Program-made: the position numbers and the translations under genes
Notes under the pieces: model-generated
What the model was told of the DNA's origin: nothing
What the model saw: only the letters and a program-made list of their open reading frames with translations
Database searches by the model: none
NCBI RefSeq assembly: GCF_029223185.1
Contig: NZ_JARHUG010000018.1
Coordinates: forward strand, 31,887 to 95,886
Direction: 5' to 3'
Source of the DNA: Aliiglaciecola sp. CAU 1673
Lineage (GTDB): Bacteria > Pseudomonadota > Gammaproteobacteria > Enterobacterales > Alteromonadaceae
Length of the DNA: 64,000 nucleotides
In this document: positions 34,128 through 43,307 of the stretch, one piece after another
Layout: every line of letters begins with the position of its first letter
Numbering within the stretch: the first letter of the stretch is position 1

Positions 34128-34887
34128 ATGGCGCGCTCTGTTTGGGCAGGCTTTGAATCAGGCCATACTGCTCAATCAATTCATCAATTTGCTGGCGCTG
34201 GTCAACCAAAAACTGATCGAAGCGATTAATAATCTGTGGATATTTCAAACTGGAAAGGTGGTAGCCCACATGAGACACAGGCAGTTGCCTGGCGACCACC
34301 AGGCTGTCTGCCAAAGACAAGCGCTTTAACTGATGAAAAAGCACGTTGTACTCGCCTTCTGCAGCCGTGACCCGGTCCTTTAAAGCCATCATCGCCGCAG
34401 TCAGGTTGTCACTGACTTCCACAAATTGAAATCGATAATCCGGTTGCAAGTCCATCCACAAGGTTGGCGTAAAGCCACGCACCACGGCCAGGGTTTTTAC
34501 CTTGTCGATAGTGATATCTGCCAAGTCGGGTTTGACCAACGAAACGCCGAGAATGCGGATCACTTCCTGGCTGAAAAAACGACCATCGTCGCCTTCGCGT
34601 AAAGCCTGCCATTTAGGGTTGTCCGGATACAGCAAATCCACGCTGTCCTCCAAGGCTGCACTTTGCCGCTTAACCGGCAGGGCTACGTAGGAGAGTTGCA
34701 ACCCTTCATGCTCGGTAAACAACGCCAACAGATCCGCAGCAAAGCCCCGGAAGTGACCAGAGGTAATGTCGTAGTGAGGATAGTGATTGATCTGTTGAAT
34801 GCCCACCGTCAGGCGCGTCGGGACTGAATCCTGAGCAACAGACCATGCACTGAACAACATGAATAAAGTAAGAACGAGCTTTACCAT
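34126..34887 (-). CDS. Periplasmic substrate-binding-like protein, paralogue of 28174-28950
   Basis: The 253-residue protein has a signal peptide (cleavage near VAQDS). The same fold and motifs as the paralogue are present: VGIQQINHYPHYDITSG, ALPVKRQSAAL, DLLYPDNPKW, GFTPTLWMDL, EGEYNVLFHQ and GYHLSSLKYPQI. No transporter or enzyme gene adjoins. The two copies bracket the GGDEF/TauE genes and the cassette array, so they may have arisen by local duplication. Confidence 0.82.
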   Translation of the reverse strand: MVKLVLTLFMLFSAWSVAQDSVPTRLTVGIQQINHYPHYDITSGHFRGFAADLLALFTEHEGLQLSYVALPVKRQSAALEDSVDLLYPDNPKWQALREGDDGRFFSQEVIRILGVSLVKPDLADITIDKVKTLAVVRGFTPTLWMDLQPDYRFQFVEVSDNLTAAMMALKDRVTAAEGEYNVLFHQLKRLSLADSLVVARQLPVSHVGYHLSSLKYPQIINRFDQFLVDQRQQIDELIEQYGLIQSLPKQSAP

Positions 34888-34938
34888 TGCCTCAGACTGA
34901 AAACATCAACTGATGTCAGTCTAGTGAGGAAAAGTGGA

Positions 34939-35412
34939 TCAGTCGATATCGGCCATGGGCCACAGCACAATGTAGTCTTCAAAATGCACCATAGGCACAT
35001 CATGTTCGGAGATAATTTTGCCCCGTACCGACATCCCTGCACTATGCATCGCCGACTTTTTGCCCTTGTTCAGAAGTGGATGCCAGGAAGGCAGCTCCCG
35101 CCCTTCATGCAAGCGGCGATAACTGCAACTAAGCGGCATGAAATTGATGTTTTTCAGATTCTCGCGGGTCAGTTTGACGCAGTCCGGCACCAGTTGCATG
35201 CGCTTTTGATACTGACTGCATTCACAGGTTTTACTGTTAAGCAGGTAACAGGAAATATTGGTGAAATGCACGGTTTCCTTAGCCGGATCCTCTTCCTCTT
35301 CATCAATAAATTTATTCAGACAACACTTGCCACAACCGTCACACAGGGCTTCCCATTCCTCATCATTCATTTCCAATAAGGATTTATGCAGCCAGAAGTC
35401 TTTCTCAAGCAT
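34939..35412 (-). CDS. ycgN: YcgN-family cysteine-cluster protein
   Basis: I start at ATG 35412 (MLEKDFWLHKSLLEM), giving 157 residues like E. coli YcgN; the longer frame adds 18 unlike residues. The metal-binding CxxCxxCC-type cluster is CDGCGKCCLNKF, with further Cys in SCYLLNSKTCECSQY and DCVKL. It is thought to bind iron or zinc; the role is unknown. It overlaps the upstream FAH gene by eight bases, giving the same ycgM-ycgN order as in E. coli. Confidence 0.9.
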   Translation of the reverse strand: MLEKDFWLHKSLLEMNDEEWEALCDGCGKCCLNKFIDEEEEDPAKETVHFTNISCYLLNSKTCECSQYQKRMQLVPDCVKLTRENLKNINFMPLSCSYRRLHEGRELPSWHPLLNKGKKSAMHSAGMSVRGKIISEHDVPMVHFEDYIVLWPMADID

Positions 35413-36079
35413 GCTGAACCTTTGCCTGTGCCTGCAAATGTCCGTCAAGTCTGGCATTGAGAGCATCGCCTGGATTAAGCGGCCCTACCCCTTTTGGCGT
35501 GCCGGTTAACACCAGATCGCCAGGTTCGAGGGTAAAACAGTGGGAAATCTCACAGAGTAAGGATGGGATATCGCGGATCATCAGCCTGGCATCCCCACGT
35601 TGGCGAGATACGCCGTTGACTTCAAGGCTAAAACCAAGCTGCTGCAAATCGCCAAGTTGTTGGGCAGGCACAAAGCCGCTTAACGGACAGCTGCCGTCAA
35701 AGGCTTTTGCTCGCTCCCAAGGCTGGCCCTTGGCTTTAAGGCTGTCCTGCACCTCTCGCAAGGTCAGGTCCAAGGCTAAGCCTACGCCCCAAATAGCCTC
35801 CATGGCCTGCTGTGGGGTGGCATTCTTTAAGGGTTTGCCAATAAGTAATGCCAGTTCAAGCTCATTATGGCAAGGCCCCTGCCCGCTTGGAATGGTCACC
35901 GCCTCAGCGAAAGGCACAAACGAGGTGGATGGCTTAATAAACAACAAGGCCTGTTCAGGCACCTCATTGTTTAACTCCTGCACATGATCCAGGTAGTTGC
36001 GTCCCACACAAACCGCCTTGCCAACAGGCAAGGCAATAGGCAGACCTTTATTGTCCAGGTGCCGATACGCTATCGTCAT
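35405..36079 (-). CDS. ycgM: Fumarylacetoacetate hydrolase family protein (YcgM-like)
   Basis: The ATG at 36079 (MTIAYRHLDNKGLP) gives 224 residues, close to YcgM. Motifs are CVGRNYLDHVQEL, LLFIKPSTSFV, HNELELALLIGK (metal-binding Glu residues) and LVLTGTPKGVGPL. Relatives are acylpyruvase or oxaloacetate decarboxylase/tautomerase enzymes needing Mg2+ or Mn2+. It overlaps the end of the lytic transglycosylase gene by 32 bases and the start of ycgN, so it is part of a tight operon. Confidence 0.9.
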   Translation of the reverse strand: MTIAYRHLDNKGLPIALPVGKAVCVGRNYLDHVQELNNEVPEQALLFIKPSTSFVPFAEAVTIPSGQGPCHNELELALLIGKPLKNATPQQAMEAIWGVGLALDLTLREVQDSLKAKGQPWERAKAFDGSCPLSGFVPAQQLGDLQQLGFSLEVNGVSRQRGDARLMIRDIPSLLCEISHCFTLEPGDLVLTGTPKGVGPLNPGDALNARLDGHLQAQAKVQHA

Positions 36080-37055
36080 CGATGCCTGCCTTAATCTTGT
36101 CGGAGAGATAACATACCGCGCTGCCAAAATAGGTAGAACGGTTCCAGTTCATCAGCGTATGGAAATTGTCGTAGACCAGATAGATACGGCCCTTGGCATC
36201 ATCCGGCATGATCATACTGGCCATCAGATCGCGGCTTGGCAAATCAGCGCCATCGTAACGACGCACCCCCAGCTTCTGCCACTCGGACAGGGTACGCATT
36301 TTGCTCTTTTCCAATCCCGTCAGGCTGGTATCAAAACCGGCGGGCAATTTGACCTGGCGCCCCCAGGTTTGAGAAGCATCCCATCCCACGGTGCTTAAAT
36401 AGTTAGCGATAGAGGCAAACACATCAGCCTGATTGCCCCAGATGTCTTTCTTGCCATCACCATCATAATCGTAGGCGTAAGACAGGAAAGACGTAGGCAT
36501 AAACTGGCTTTGGCCCATGGCACCGGCCCACGAGCCAACAAATTTTTCCTTCTCAATATGGCCTTCATTGAGGATCTTCAGGGCAGCAAACAACTGCTTT
36601 TTAAATAGGTCTTCACGGCGACCATCATAGGCCATGGTAGTGAGCGCAGAAATCATTGGGAAGTTACCCTGGATCTTGCCAAAGTTACTTTCGTTACCCC
36701 ATAAGGCCACAATGAAGCGAGGCTGTACGCCAAACTTTTTACCAATATCCTCTAGCACGCTTTGGTGTTCTTTATACAACTTAACGGCTTGCTGAACCTT
36801 CCACTCCGGCACCCGCGTACTGAGGTACTTATCCAGGGTCAGTTTGAATTCCGGCTGGTTTTTATCGGCTTTTACCGAGCGCTGCAAAAAGCTCACATCG
36901 GCAAAGGCGTCATCCACAAAAGTTTGAGTAAACCCTTGTTGAATTGCTTCAACCTTAAGGCTTTGCACATAGTCCTCAAAGCTGGGTTTGCCTTCGGTTT
37001 GGGCCAGCACTGCTTGGCTGGTAAAAAAAGCCAGCCCCAACATCCACTTACGCAT
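36048..37055 (-). CDS. Lytic murein transglycosylase, MltB-like (SLT_2)
   Basis: The 335-residue protein has a signal peptide (cleavage near VLAQT) without a lipobox. The SLT_2 domain shows the catalytic Glu in ALWGNESNFG, AMAYDGRR-type helices, GSWAGAMGQSQFMPTSFLSYA and DYDGDGKKDIWGNQADVFASIANYL. It cleaves peptidoglycan glycan strands in the periplasm. It sits between ycgL and ycgM, overlapping ycgL by eight bases. Confidence 0.93.
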   Translation of the reverse strand: MRKWMLGLAFFTSQAVLAQTEGKPSFEDYVQSLKVEAIQQGFTQTFVDDAFADVSFLQRSVKADKNQPEFKLTLDKYLSTRVPEWKVQQAVKLYKEHQSVLEDIGKKFGVQPRFIVALWGNESNFGKIQGNFPMISALTTMAYDGRREDLFKKQLFAALKILNEGHIEKEKFVGSWAGAMGQSQFMPTSFLSYAYDYDGDGKKDIWGNQADVFASIANYLSTVGWDASQTWGRQVKLPAGFDTSLTGLEKSKMRTLSEWQKLGVRRYDGADLPSRDLMASMIMPDDAKGRIYLVYDNFHTLMNWNRSTYFGSAVCYLSDKIKAGIDDDSVSAPGQ

Positions 37056-37341
37056 TTTTGCTTTCCCCCATTAGCTTTTGTTCTGCCTTGTGTTTTTCCA
37101 GCAGGTTCTCTTTTGGCGGCGGCAACTGTAGGTAGAAACCTTTGTCTTCCAGCGCCTCTCGCACCTTAACGGTGTCGCTGATGGCCAACTTGGCATCAGG
37201 CTTGATGACGGTCACCATGACCAGTTTTGGGGTACCAAAGTGTTGCATTAATTCTGTGGGTACAGAGGAGAAATCATCCCGCTTGGGGACAAATAGATAG
37301 GTCTCGTCTTTTTTGCTGCTCTTATAGATAGCGCACAACAT
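37048..37341 (-). CDS. ycgL: YcgL-domain protein
   Basis: The 97-residue protein matches YcgL (DUF709): LCAIYKSSKKDETYLFV, FGTPKLVMVTVIK and DKGFYLQLPPPKENLL. A small cytoplasmic protein, linked by genome context to RNase D in gammaproteobacteria, as here with rnd 47 bases upstream. Function is unknown. Confidence 0.92.
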   Translation of the reverse strand: MLCAIYKSSKKDETYLFVPKRDDFSSVPTELMQHFGTPKLVMVTVIKPDAKLAISDTVKVREALEDKGFYLQLPPPKENLLEKHKAEQKLMGESKNA

Positions 37342-37387
37342 CTAAAATTCTTACTCCTTCGGCTGGCAACAATAGGCATTGCTTGTA

Positions 37388-38530
37388 TTAGTCGAACTTT
37401 ACGCCCGTAATACGGCAGATCCCGTCACGAAGTAATGGCAATCGCCAGCCGGATATTAATTCAGGAACCTGCCCCATTAGTTTACTCTCATCGAGTGTGA
37501 ACCACAGCCACTTTAGCAATTGGTTTATCTGTTTTTTTGAACCGAGTAACTCAACCGGAATGGCCAATTGTGACGCCACTTCTTCACAATAATGACGCAG
37601 GTTGGCTGAGGTTTTCTTATAGGCAGGAAAATCCACCAACCGTTCAACATTGGCCGGATAATGCTCTGGCGGCAGGCGGTTCACGTTATCCAGAATATCC
37701 AGCAACTCTTCACCGTGTCGACGCACATCCTGCGGAGCCATTTCGGGGATGGCATAAAGGGCATTTTTGTTGGCGGGTTGACGCCTGGCAATATTGACCA
37801 GCGCCCCCTCCTTGATCACAAAGTTAAGGGCGAGATTGCGGGTTCTGGCTTTTTCGAGTCGCCAGGCGGCTAAGGCTTTCAAACAAGCCAACCCACGACC
37901 GCTGAGTAACCAGTTGTTCTTAATAGTCAGGTAAGCGTATTCGCTGGGCAGATCCTGGCGTTTGCGCGCCGCCAACTGCGCTGACTCCTCCAGTACCCAG
38001 GCAGTACGCCCTAAGGCTTCGATTTCAGCGGCGATAGGCGAAAATAGCTGATAAAGGTAATACACATCGTTAGCCGCGTAGGCCAACTGCTGTTCACTCA
38101 AGGGTCTGGCCAGCCAGTCGGTGCGGGATTCGCCCTTATCCAGGCTGACGCCAAGACGTTGTTCAACCAGCTTGGCATACCCCACTGACGTGCCCTGATT
38201 CAGCAAACTGGTGGCAAACTGGGTGTCGAACAAAGGGTTGGGCATCACACCAAGGGCTGTCCAGAAGGTATCGAGATCTTCCGAACAGGAATGTAATACT
38301 TTAATGACCTTGGGATTACTCAGCAGGTTAGCCAGAGCAGAAAGCTCCCTGATGGCAATGGGATCGACCAATGCTAACTGTTCACCATCATAAAGTTGCA
38401 CCAAACCAATTTGCGGGGTCAGGGTTCTGGTGCGGACGAATTCGGTGTCAACGGCAATAAAAGGCTTGGTTTGTGCGCGCTGGCAATAGGTTACCAGGGC
38501 GTCTTTATCTTTAATGTATTGATAATTCAT
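37388..38530 (-). CDS. rnd: Ribonuclease D
   Basis: The 380-residue protein has the DEDD exonuclease motifs FIAVDTEFVRTRT, VLHSCSEDLDTF and AYAANDVYYLYQL. An HRDC-type region follows (LKALAAWRLEKARTRNLALNFVIKE), plus a second helical repeat. It trims tRNA 3' ends and other small RNAs. It is preceded by the fadD terminator and followed by ycgL in the same direction. Confidence 0.95.
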   Translation of the reverse strand: MNYQYIKDKDALVTYCQRAQTKPFIAVDTEFVRTRTLTPQIGLVQLYDGEQLALVDPIAIRELSALANLLSNPKVIKVLHSCSEDLDTFWTALGVMPNPLFDTQFATSLLNQGTSVGYAKLVEQRLGVSLDKGESRTDWLARPLSEQQLAYAANDVYYLYQLFSPIAAEIEALGRTAWVLEESAQLAARKRQDLPSEYAYLTIKNNWLLSGRGLACLKALAAWRLEKARTRNLALNFVIKEGALVNIARRQPANKNALYAIPEMAPQDVRRHGEELLDILDNVNRLPPEHYPANVERLVDFPAYKKTSANLRHYCEEVASQLAIPVELLGSKKQINQLLKWLWFTLDESKLMGQVPELISGWRLPLLRDGICRITGVKFD

Positions 38531-38542
38531 GTATATAACAAA

Positions 38543-38562
38543 AGGCCGGCGATTGCCGGCCT
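38543..38562 (-). terminator. Terminator of fadD
   Basis: AGGCCGGC-AATC-GCCGGCCT on the minus strand is followed by TTTTG. It lies between the fadD stop and the rnd start, so rnd probably has its own promoter or relies on read-through. Confidence 0.8.
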
Positions 38563-38569
38563 GTATTGG

Positions 38570-40222
38570 TTAACTCCGAAGTTCACGTCGCAATATTTTA
38601 CCGACGTTGGTCTTGGGAAGATCAGGACGAAACTCGACTTGTTTGGGCACCTTATAACCTGTGAGGTGCTTGCGGCAATGGGCAATCAAATCTTTTTCGG
38701 TCAACAACGGATCTTTCTTGACCACGAACAATTTGACCGCCTCACCCGTGCTTTCGCTGGGCACGCCCACCGCAGCCACTTCGGCAACGCCTTCGTGCAT
38801 GGCCGCCACTTCTTCCACCTCATTGGGGAAGACGTTAAAGCCAGAGACCAAAATCATATCTTTCTTACGGTCAACAATATAGAAAAGACCCTCTTCGTCC
38901 ATACGCGCCACATCGCCGGTAGCCAACCAACCGTCTTTCAGGACATCGGCCGTGGCTTCTTCACGGTTGAGGTAGCCTTTCATCACCTGCGGGCCTTTCA
39001 CATACATCTCACCAGGCTCGCCTGGTGGCACTTCGTTGCCCTCCTCATCCATCAACTTAATGTCCGTTGACGGCAAGGGATATCCAATGGAGCCGGTGTA
39101 ACGGCCGATATCGGGCTGGGTAATACAGACGGCGGGTGAACATTCGGTTAATCCATAACCTTCAAGCAATACCTTACCGGTCACCGCTTGCCATCTCTCG
39201 GCCACAGGGCGTTGTACCGCCATACCACCACCGAGCACAAACTTAAGGCCGGAAAAATCCAGATCCTTAAACCCGGGAGTGTTCAGCAAACCGTTGAACA
39301 GCGTGTTCACACCGGTAATCACCGTAAAGGGGTATTTACTCAGCTCTTTGACAAAGCCAGGCATATCACGCGGATTGGTGATCAGCAGGTTGCGGCAACC
39401 GTATTTAACGAAGACCAGGCAGTTCGCGGTCAGGGCAAAGATATGGTAGAGCGGTAGCGCCGTCACCACCAACTCCTTGCCTTCTTCGATGGCCATTTCC
39501 AGAATATTGGAGACTTGCTCCAGGTTAGCTATCAGGTTTCTATGCGTCAGCATGGCGCCTTTAGATACACCGGTGGTGCCACCGGTATACTGCAGGAAAG
39601 CAATGCAATCTCCTGTCAGTTCAGGACGCTTGTAAGGCATGGATTGACCGGCCTTGAGTGCGTCCATAAAAGCCATGGCGTTTTTGAGATGAAAAGGTGG
39701 AACCGCCTTTTTCACGTGTTTAACAACGAAGTTCACCAGCCAGCGCTTTGGTGCAGGCAGCATGTCGCCGGCACTAGTCAGGAAAACCTTTTTGATACCG
39801 GTATCTTCCACTACTTCGGCCAGGGTATGGGCGAAGTTTTCGATGATCACGATGGCCTTGGCACCGGCGTCGTTGAGTTGATGCTTTAGCTCACGGGCCG
39901 TATATAGCGGGTTAACGTTGACCACGGTCAAACCGGCTCGCAGGATCCCGAAAATAGAGACCGGATTTTGCAGCAGGTTGGGCATCATAACCGCAACCGC
40001 ATCTCCTTTTACCAGCCCCATGCCTTGCAGGTAAGCGGCAAACGCCTTGGTTTGCTTGTCCAACTCGGCAAAAGTCATTTCACGGCCCATGTTGATATAG
40101 GCAACGTTGTTTTTGAATTTGGATATCGACTGCTCGAGGATATCCACAATGGAAGAATAATGGTCGGGGTCTATCTCTGCCGGAACGGCGTCAGGGTAAT
40201 GTTTCAGCCAAATCTTTTCCAC
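38570..40222 (-). CDS. fadD: Long-chain fatty-acid-CoA ligase
   Basis: The 550-residue AMP-forming enzyme has the P-loop [62 protein letters not shown] and C-terminal [13 protein letters not shown]. It activates imported fatty acids for beta-oxidation at the inner membrane, whose electrons enter the ETF system encoded earlier in the window. AGGAGGC-like sequence precedes the ATG. Confidence 0.96.
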   Translation of the reverse strand: MEKIWLKHYPDAVPAEIDPDHYSSIVDILEQSISKFKNNVAYINMGREMTFAELDKQTKAFAAYLQGMGLVKGDAVAVMMPNLLQNPVSIFGILRAGLTVVNVNPLYTARELKHQLNDAGAKAIVIIENFAHTLAEVVEDTGIKKVFLTSAGDMLPAPKRWLVNFVVKHVKKAVPPFHLKNAMAFMDALKAGQSMPYKRPELTGDCIAFLQYTGGTTGVSKGAMLTHRNLIANLEQVSNILEMAIEEGKELVVTALPLYHIFALTANCLVFVKYGCRNLLITNPRDMPGFVKELSKYPFTVITGVNTLFNGLLNTPGFKDLDFSGLKFVLGGGMAVQRPVAERWQAVTGKVLLEGYGLTECSPAVCITQPDIGRYTGSIGYPLPSTDIKLMDEEGNEVPPGEPGEMYVKGPQVMKGYLNREEATADVLKDGWLATGDVARMDEEGLFYIVDRKKDMILVSGFNVFPNEVEEVAAMHEGVAEVAAVGVPSESTGEAVKLFVVKKDPLLTEKDLIAHCRKHLTGYKVPKQVEFRPDLPKTNVGKILRRELRS

Positions 40223-40420
40223 ATTGCCTCCTGCGGCACACTTGTCGTCATTCTTGTTGTATGTTCCTTCGGTCCTTGTAGGGAATGGACCGATTATTTA
40301 GCTTGGTCAACAGGTTAACCCGGCCAGACCACAATAGTAGCCAAAGCATTAACAAAGTTAAACGGGAAAACGCAGCACAATCAACGCCAAATTAACCTTT
40401 TGGGCAAAATCTAGCTTCTA

Positions 40421-41269
40421 TCAAGGCTGATTTAGGCCCCAAAATGCCCGAAGCTGTTCAGCTAGCACCTGTGGTTGCTGCATATGAAAGTGGTGTCCAC
40501 CCTCACAGCTACTTTCTTTAAGGTTAACAATCCATTCACGACGCTTAGCCTGATTGATCCTAATTTTTTCAAAACCGGACTCTCCTCTTACGGCCAACAC
40601 AGGACATTGGATCCCGCAAAGAAATGCTTTGGCCTGCTCATCCGTCATCCGCAATGATGAGATCGTGCGCAGGCGCCGGTCGGTGCGCCATTTAAGTCCA
40701 TCGTCTGTTTCAACCAAGTTACGCTCGACCAAAATACGGGCCGACTCCTTATCGATATCCCCTGCCATCGTTCGCGCAATCACCGCTTTAGAAAATGAGG
40801 GCGGATGACGGGCTTCTTTCTTTTCGATCTCCAAACGACTGAGGACCGAATCGCGCAGCTGCTGGGCACTGGTTTGTGCTTCCTGAGTCAATGGCCCAAA
40901 AGCCTCCAGCATGGTCAGGGTCAACACCCTTTCCGGAAAACAGGCGCTATACAAAGAGCCGACAATACCGCCCATGGAATGGCCCAGGATATGAAATTGC
41001 TGCCAGCCCAAGGACTCCACCAGAGCATGAATATCCTGCACCCAATCCATTAAATGGTAATGGGCATCAGGGCTGCGGTGAGCAGAATGGCCATGGCCGG
41101 CAAAATCCAGGGCGAGGAAATCCACGTTTTGCATAAAGCCTGAAAGGGGCAAAAAACTGGCAGCATTATCCAGCCAGCCGTGCAGCGCCAATACTTTGGG
41201 ACCTAAAGGATCACCACAGCGTAACCCGGCTAATTGAAGATGAGATAGAGAAAATTGGACAGCTTGCAT
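40421..41269 (-). CDS. Alpha/beta-fold hydrolase
   Basis: With the ATG at 41269 (MQAVQFSLSHLQL) the protein has 282 residues. The frame stays open to 41308, but that extension would run through the terminator hairpin of the upstream gene. Motifs are LALHGWLDNAASFLPL, FLALDFAGHGHS, the nucleophile elbow ILGHSMGGIVGS and the catalytic His in EGGHHFHM. The substrate is unknown; relatives include serine hydrolases of ester or lipid substrates. Confidence 0.88.
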   Translation of the reverse strand: MQAVQFSLSHLQLAGLRCGDPLGPKVLALHGWLDNAASFLPLSGFMQNVDFLALDFAGHGHSAHRSPDAHYHLMDWVQDIHALVESLGWQQFHILGHSMGGIVGSLYSACFPERVLTLTMLEAFGPLTQEAQTSAQQLRDSVLSRLEIEKKEARHPPSFSKAVIARTMAGDIDKESARILVERNLVETDDGLKWRTDRRLRTISSLRMTDEQAKAFLCGIQCPVLAVRGESGFEKIRINQAKRREWIVNLKESSCEGGHHFHMQQPQVLAEQLRAFWGLNQP

Positions 41270-41272
41270 AGC

Positions 41273-41303
41273 AAAAAAGGCGGCAATGTTTTGCCGCCTT
41301 TTT
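41273..41303. terminator. Terminator downstream of slp
   Basis: AAAAAGGCGGCAA-TGT/ACA-TTGCCGCCTTTTT is symmetric with A- and T-runs, located 45 bases after the slp stop on the minus strand. It supports starting the next gene at 41269. Confidence 0.8.
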
Positions 41304-41347
41304 AACATTTCATTGCCGCCTTGCCTATGGCAACGGCAATATTTTGC

Positions 41348-42043
41348 CTACTGCTCTTTGATATTACCCATATCTTCAGCCACCCGGCGGGAGCGGGTTT
41401 CCTGCTGCTGAAATGAAGGTTTGGGTCGCTCTGTGGCCGGCGGCGTGGCCGGTGAGGGTGAAGAAGCACCGCCAGAGCTAAGACCGCCGCGACCGCGCAC
41501 AATCACCCGCTGGTGATAGGGAAACATATACCAGCTATGGGGAGCGTACCAACCATGTCGATAGTAAGGCCAGTGACCAAAGCCAACGCTGATGGTGGTC
41601 ACATCCACTTCCGCCACTTCCTGCCACAAGTGGTAACCGCTGGCATGTAAGGTCGGGAATTGATAGGTGTGCTCACCCACCAGCCCTTCTTCGATACCAA
41701 TTACCTGACCGGAGACAGTCACTGACCGGCCGGGCTTAAACACCATGGGGTCGAGGAAGCCGTCCACATACACCCGGAAACGACCAATGCTTTGATCACT
41801 GATCAAAGGGCGGCCAGAGCTCCTGATGGGGTAATGCAGCATTTCCACCAAGGTGGCATCCTGCTGATTCTGCACATTGGCAATCACCCCACCCCATCGG
41901 GCTGGCTCACCTTTGACTGCCTCGGCATTCGCGGCCACTTGCGGGTAGCTGACAAGACGGTTTTCGTCTGCCACTTGCAGGCTGTCAGGCATGGTGCTGC
42001 AGCCGCCTAAGAGTAAAAAAGAAAAGAGTAGTAAGGATCTCAT
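41348..42043 (-). CDS. slp: Slp-family outer-membrane lipoprotein
   Basis: The 231-residue protein has a lipoprotein signal (LLLGGC, Cys15). The Slp domain shows RWGGVIANVQNQQDATLVEMLHYP, GRFRVYVDGFLDPMVFKPGRSVTVSG and YHLWQEVAEV. The C-terminus is a His/Tyr/Trp-rich patch (GHWPYYRHGWYAPHSWYMFPY) followed by a Pro-rich tail. Slp proteins are stress or starvation lipoproteins anchored in the outer membrane. Confidence 0.92.
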   Translation of the reverse strand: MRSLLLFSFLLLGGCSTMPDSLQVADENRLVSYPQVAANAEAVKGEPARWGGVIANVQNQQDATLVEMLHYPIRSSGRPLISDQSIGRFRVYVDGFLDPMVFKPGRSVTVSGQVIGIEEGLVGEHTYQFPTLHASGYHLWQEVAEVDVTTISVGFGHWPYYRHGWYAPHSWYMFPYHQRVIVRGRGGLSSGGASSPSPATPPATERPKPSFQQQETRSRRVAEDMGNIKEQ

Positions 42044-42140
42044 CGCTTATCCTTCGGACAACAGGTAACTCGCTCAAGTATATAGTTTTATTATGGGTTG
42101 GATAACTGAACGAGGACTGAATTTTTAAGGAGAAAAGCAG

Positions 42141-42458
42141 CTAAACGTAGGTATCGATACCCATAGATTGGTGGATTTCGTCGCGAAGCTGTTCCTTGGC
42201 CAGGCTTTGGTAGGCATCCAGTGCAGCGCGATTTTTACCATTGGGCTCTTCATAAAAGCGCTGCTGCTCTTGCTGATATTTATCGGCTTGTACGCGGGAC
42301 TCTTCGGTGCCCTGACGGACCACCACCTGGCGCGGCGGTAATTGTGTGGTGCTGTCGTCTTGTTGCTGACGTGACGGGGCCTCCCGCTGTGGTCCTTTGA
42401 CCACCGGATTGCTGATCAGCCCTTGTTGCGAGGCAATAATTGAAGCGTCTATGTCCAC
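42141..42458 (-). CDS. Small hydrophilic protein of unknown function
   Basis: The 105-residue protein has no signal peptide and is rich in Gln, Arg and Glu. PPRQVVVRQGTEESRVQADKYQQEQQRFYE and ALDAYQSLAKEQLRDEIHQSMGID suggest a disordered N-terminus and helical C-terminus. I do not recognise a named family; the character (xxAxxAYQ near the end) fits a small conserved gammaproteobacterial protein often found near slp/tsaB. It is a single-gene unit between slp and tsaB. Confidence 0.7.
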   Translation of the reverse strand: MDIDASIIASQQGLISNPVVKGPQREAPSRQQQDDSTTQLPPRQVVVRQGTEESRVQADKYQQEQQRFYEEPNGKNRAALDAYQSLAKEQLRDEIHQSMGIDTYV

Positions 42459-42570
42459 GTTTTTTGGTTACTGCTAAGTGATATCAGACAAAAGCCAAAA
42501 TGCTGGCAGTATTAAAGGGTACTGCCACCAACCAACTCTCTACGCAAGATTCATTCCACTCTTACAGCTG

Positions 42571-42612
42571 CTCGTACCTCGTAGCTCGTAGCTCGTAGCT
42601 CGTAGCTCGTAA
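42571..42612 (-). repeat. Heptanucleotide tandem repeat (CTCGTAG) after tsaB
   Basis: Six 7-bp units (CTCGTAC, four CTCGTAG, CTCGTAA) end five bases before the tsaB stop codon. On the tsaB strand they read as GAGCTAC repeats. Confidence 0.9.
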
Positions 42613-42617
42613 AGTAT

Positions 42618-43307
42618 CTACTCGCGACCAGGCAATTTCTTCCACGTCACCTGATCGCGCAAATACACCGGCTCGATATCTTCTACGGCGCTACCCGCCC
42701 CTTGCTGCAACTGCTGCCTGGCTAAAGGCAGCATAAACAGGGCGCTGGGGTAAAGGATATTGTCTGTTACCTTCACCCAAGCTTTTGGGTTCAGTGCCGC
42801 ATACGCTGCCCAGCCGGTGCCAACGCCGGTTGGCGCAACGGGCAGTTCGTCGATAAGACTGGCGGCATCCTGCGGTGGCAATACCTGCTCGGGATAACGC
42901 AAATCAATCTGCCCGTTATCAAAGTGATAGCAGCCCAAATAGACTTCATCCATACGCGCATCAATAGCCGCGACTACTTCGGTGGCGCCCAGCTCGCTGT
43001 GAGCTTGTTGGGCCATGGCGGCCAACGTAGAAATTCCCACCACCGGTAAACCGGTGCCCAAGGCCAGGCCTTGGATCATGCCGGTGGCAATACGCACACC
43101 GGTAAAACTGCCAGGGCCGCGCCCATAGGCCAGACCATCCAGATCCTTTAAGGTCGCACCGGCTTCTTTAAGCAGTTCATCCACCATCGGCAGCAGACGT
43201 TGGCTATGTTGCTGCGGGCAGATCTCAAACCGATGCCATTGACGCTCGCCAATTTGCAAGGCGGCGGAACAGGCTTCAGTGGCGGTGTCGATAACCAGTA
43301 TGTTCAT
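42618..43307 (-). CDS. tsaB: tRNA threonylcarbamoyladenosine biosynthesis protein TsaB
   Basis: The 229-residue protein has the ASKHA-fold motifs NILVIDTATEACSAAL, GLAYGRGPGSFTGVRIA and AIDARMDEVYLGCY. TsaB pairs with TsaD and TsaE to make the t6A modification at position 37 of ANN-decoding tRNAs. It overlaps the end of the helicase gene by four bases, the common yoaA-tsaB order of gammaproteobacteria. Confidence 0.95.
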   Translation of the reverse strand: MNILVIDTATEACSAALQIGERQWHRFEICPQQHSQRLLPMVDELLKEAGATLKDLDGLAYGRGPGSFTGVRIATGMIQGLALGTGLPVVGISTLAAMAQQAHSELGATEVVAAIDARMDEVYLGCYHFDNGQIDLRYPEQVLPPQDAASLIDELPVAPTGVGTGWAAYAALNPKAWVKVTDNILYPSALFMLPLARQQLQQGAGSAVEDIEPVYLRDQVTWKKLPGRE

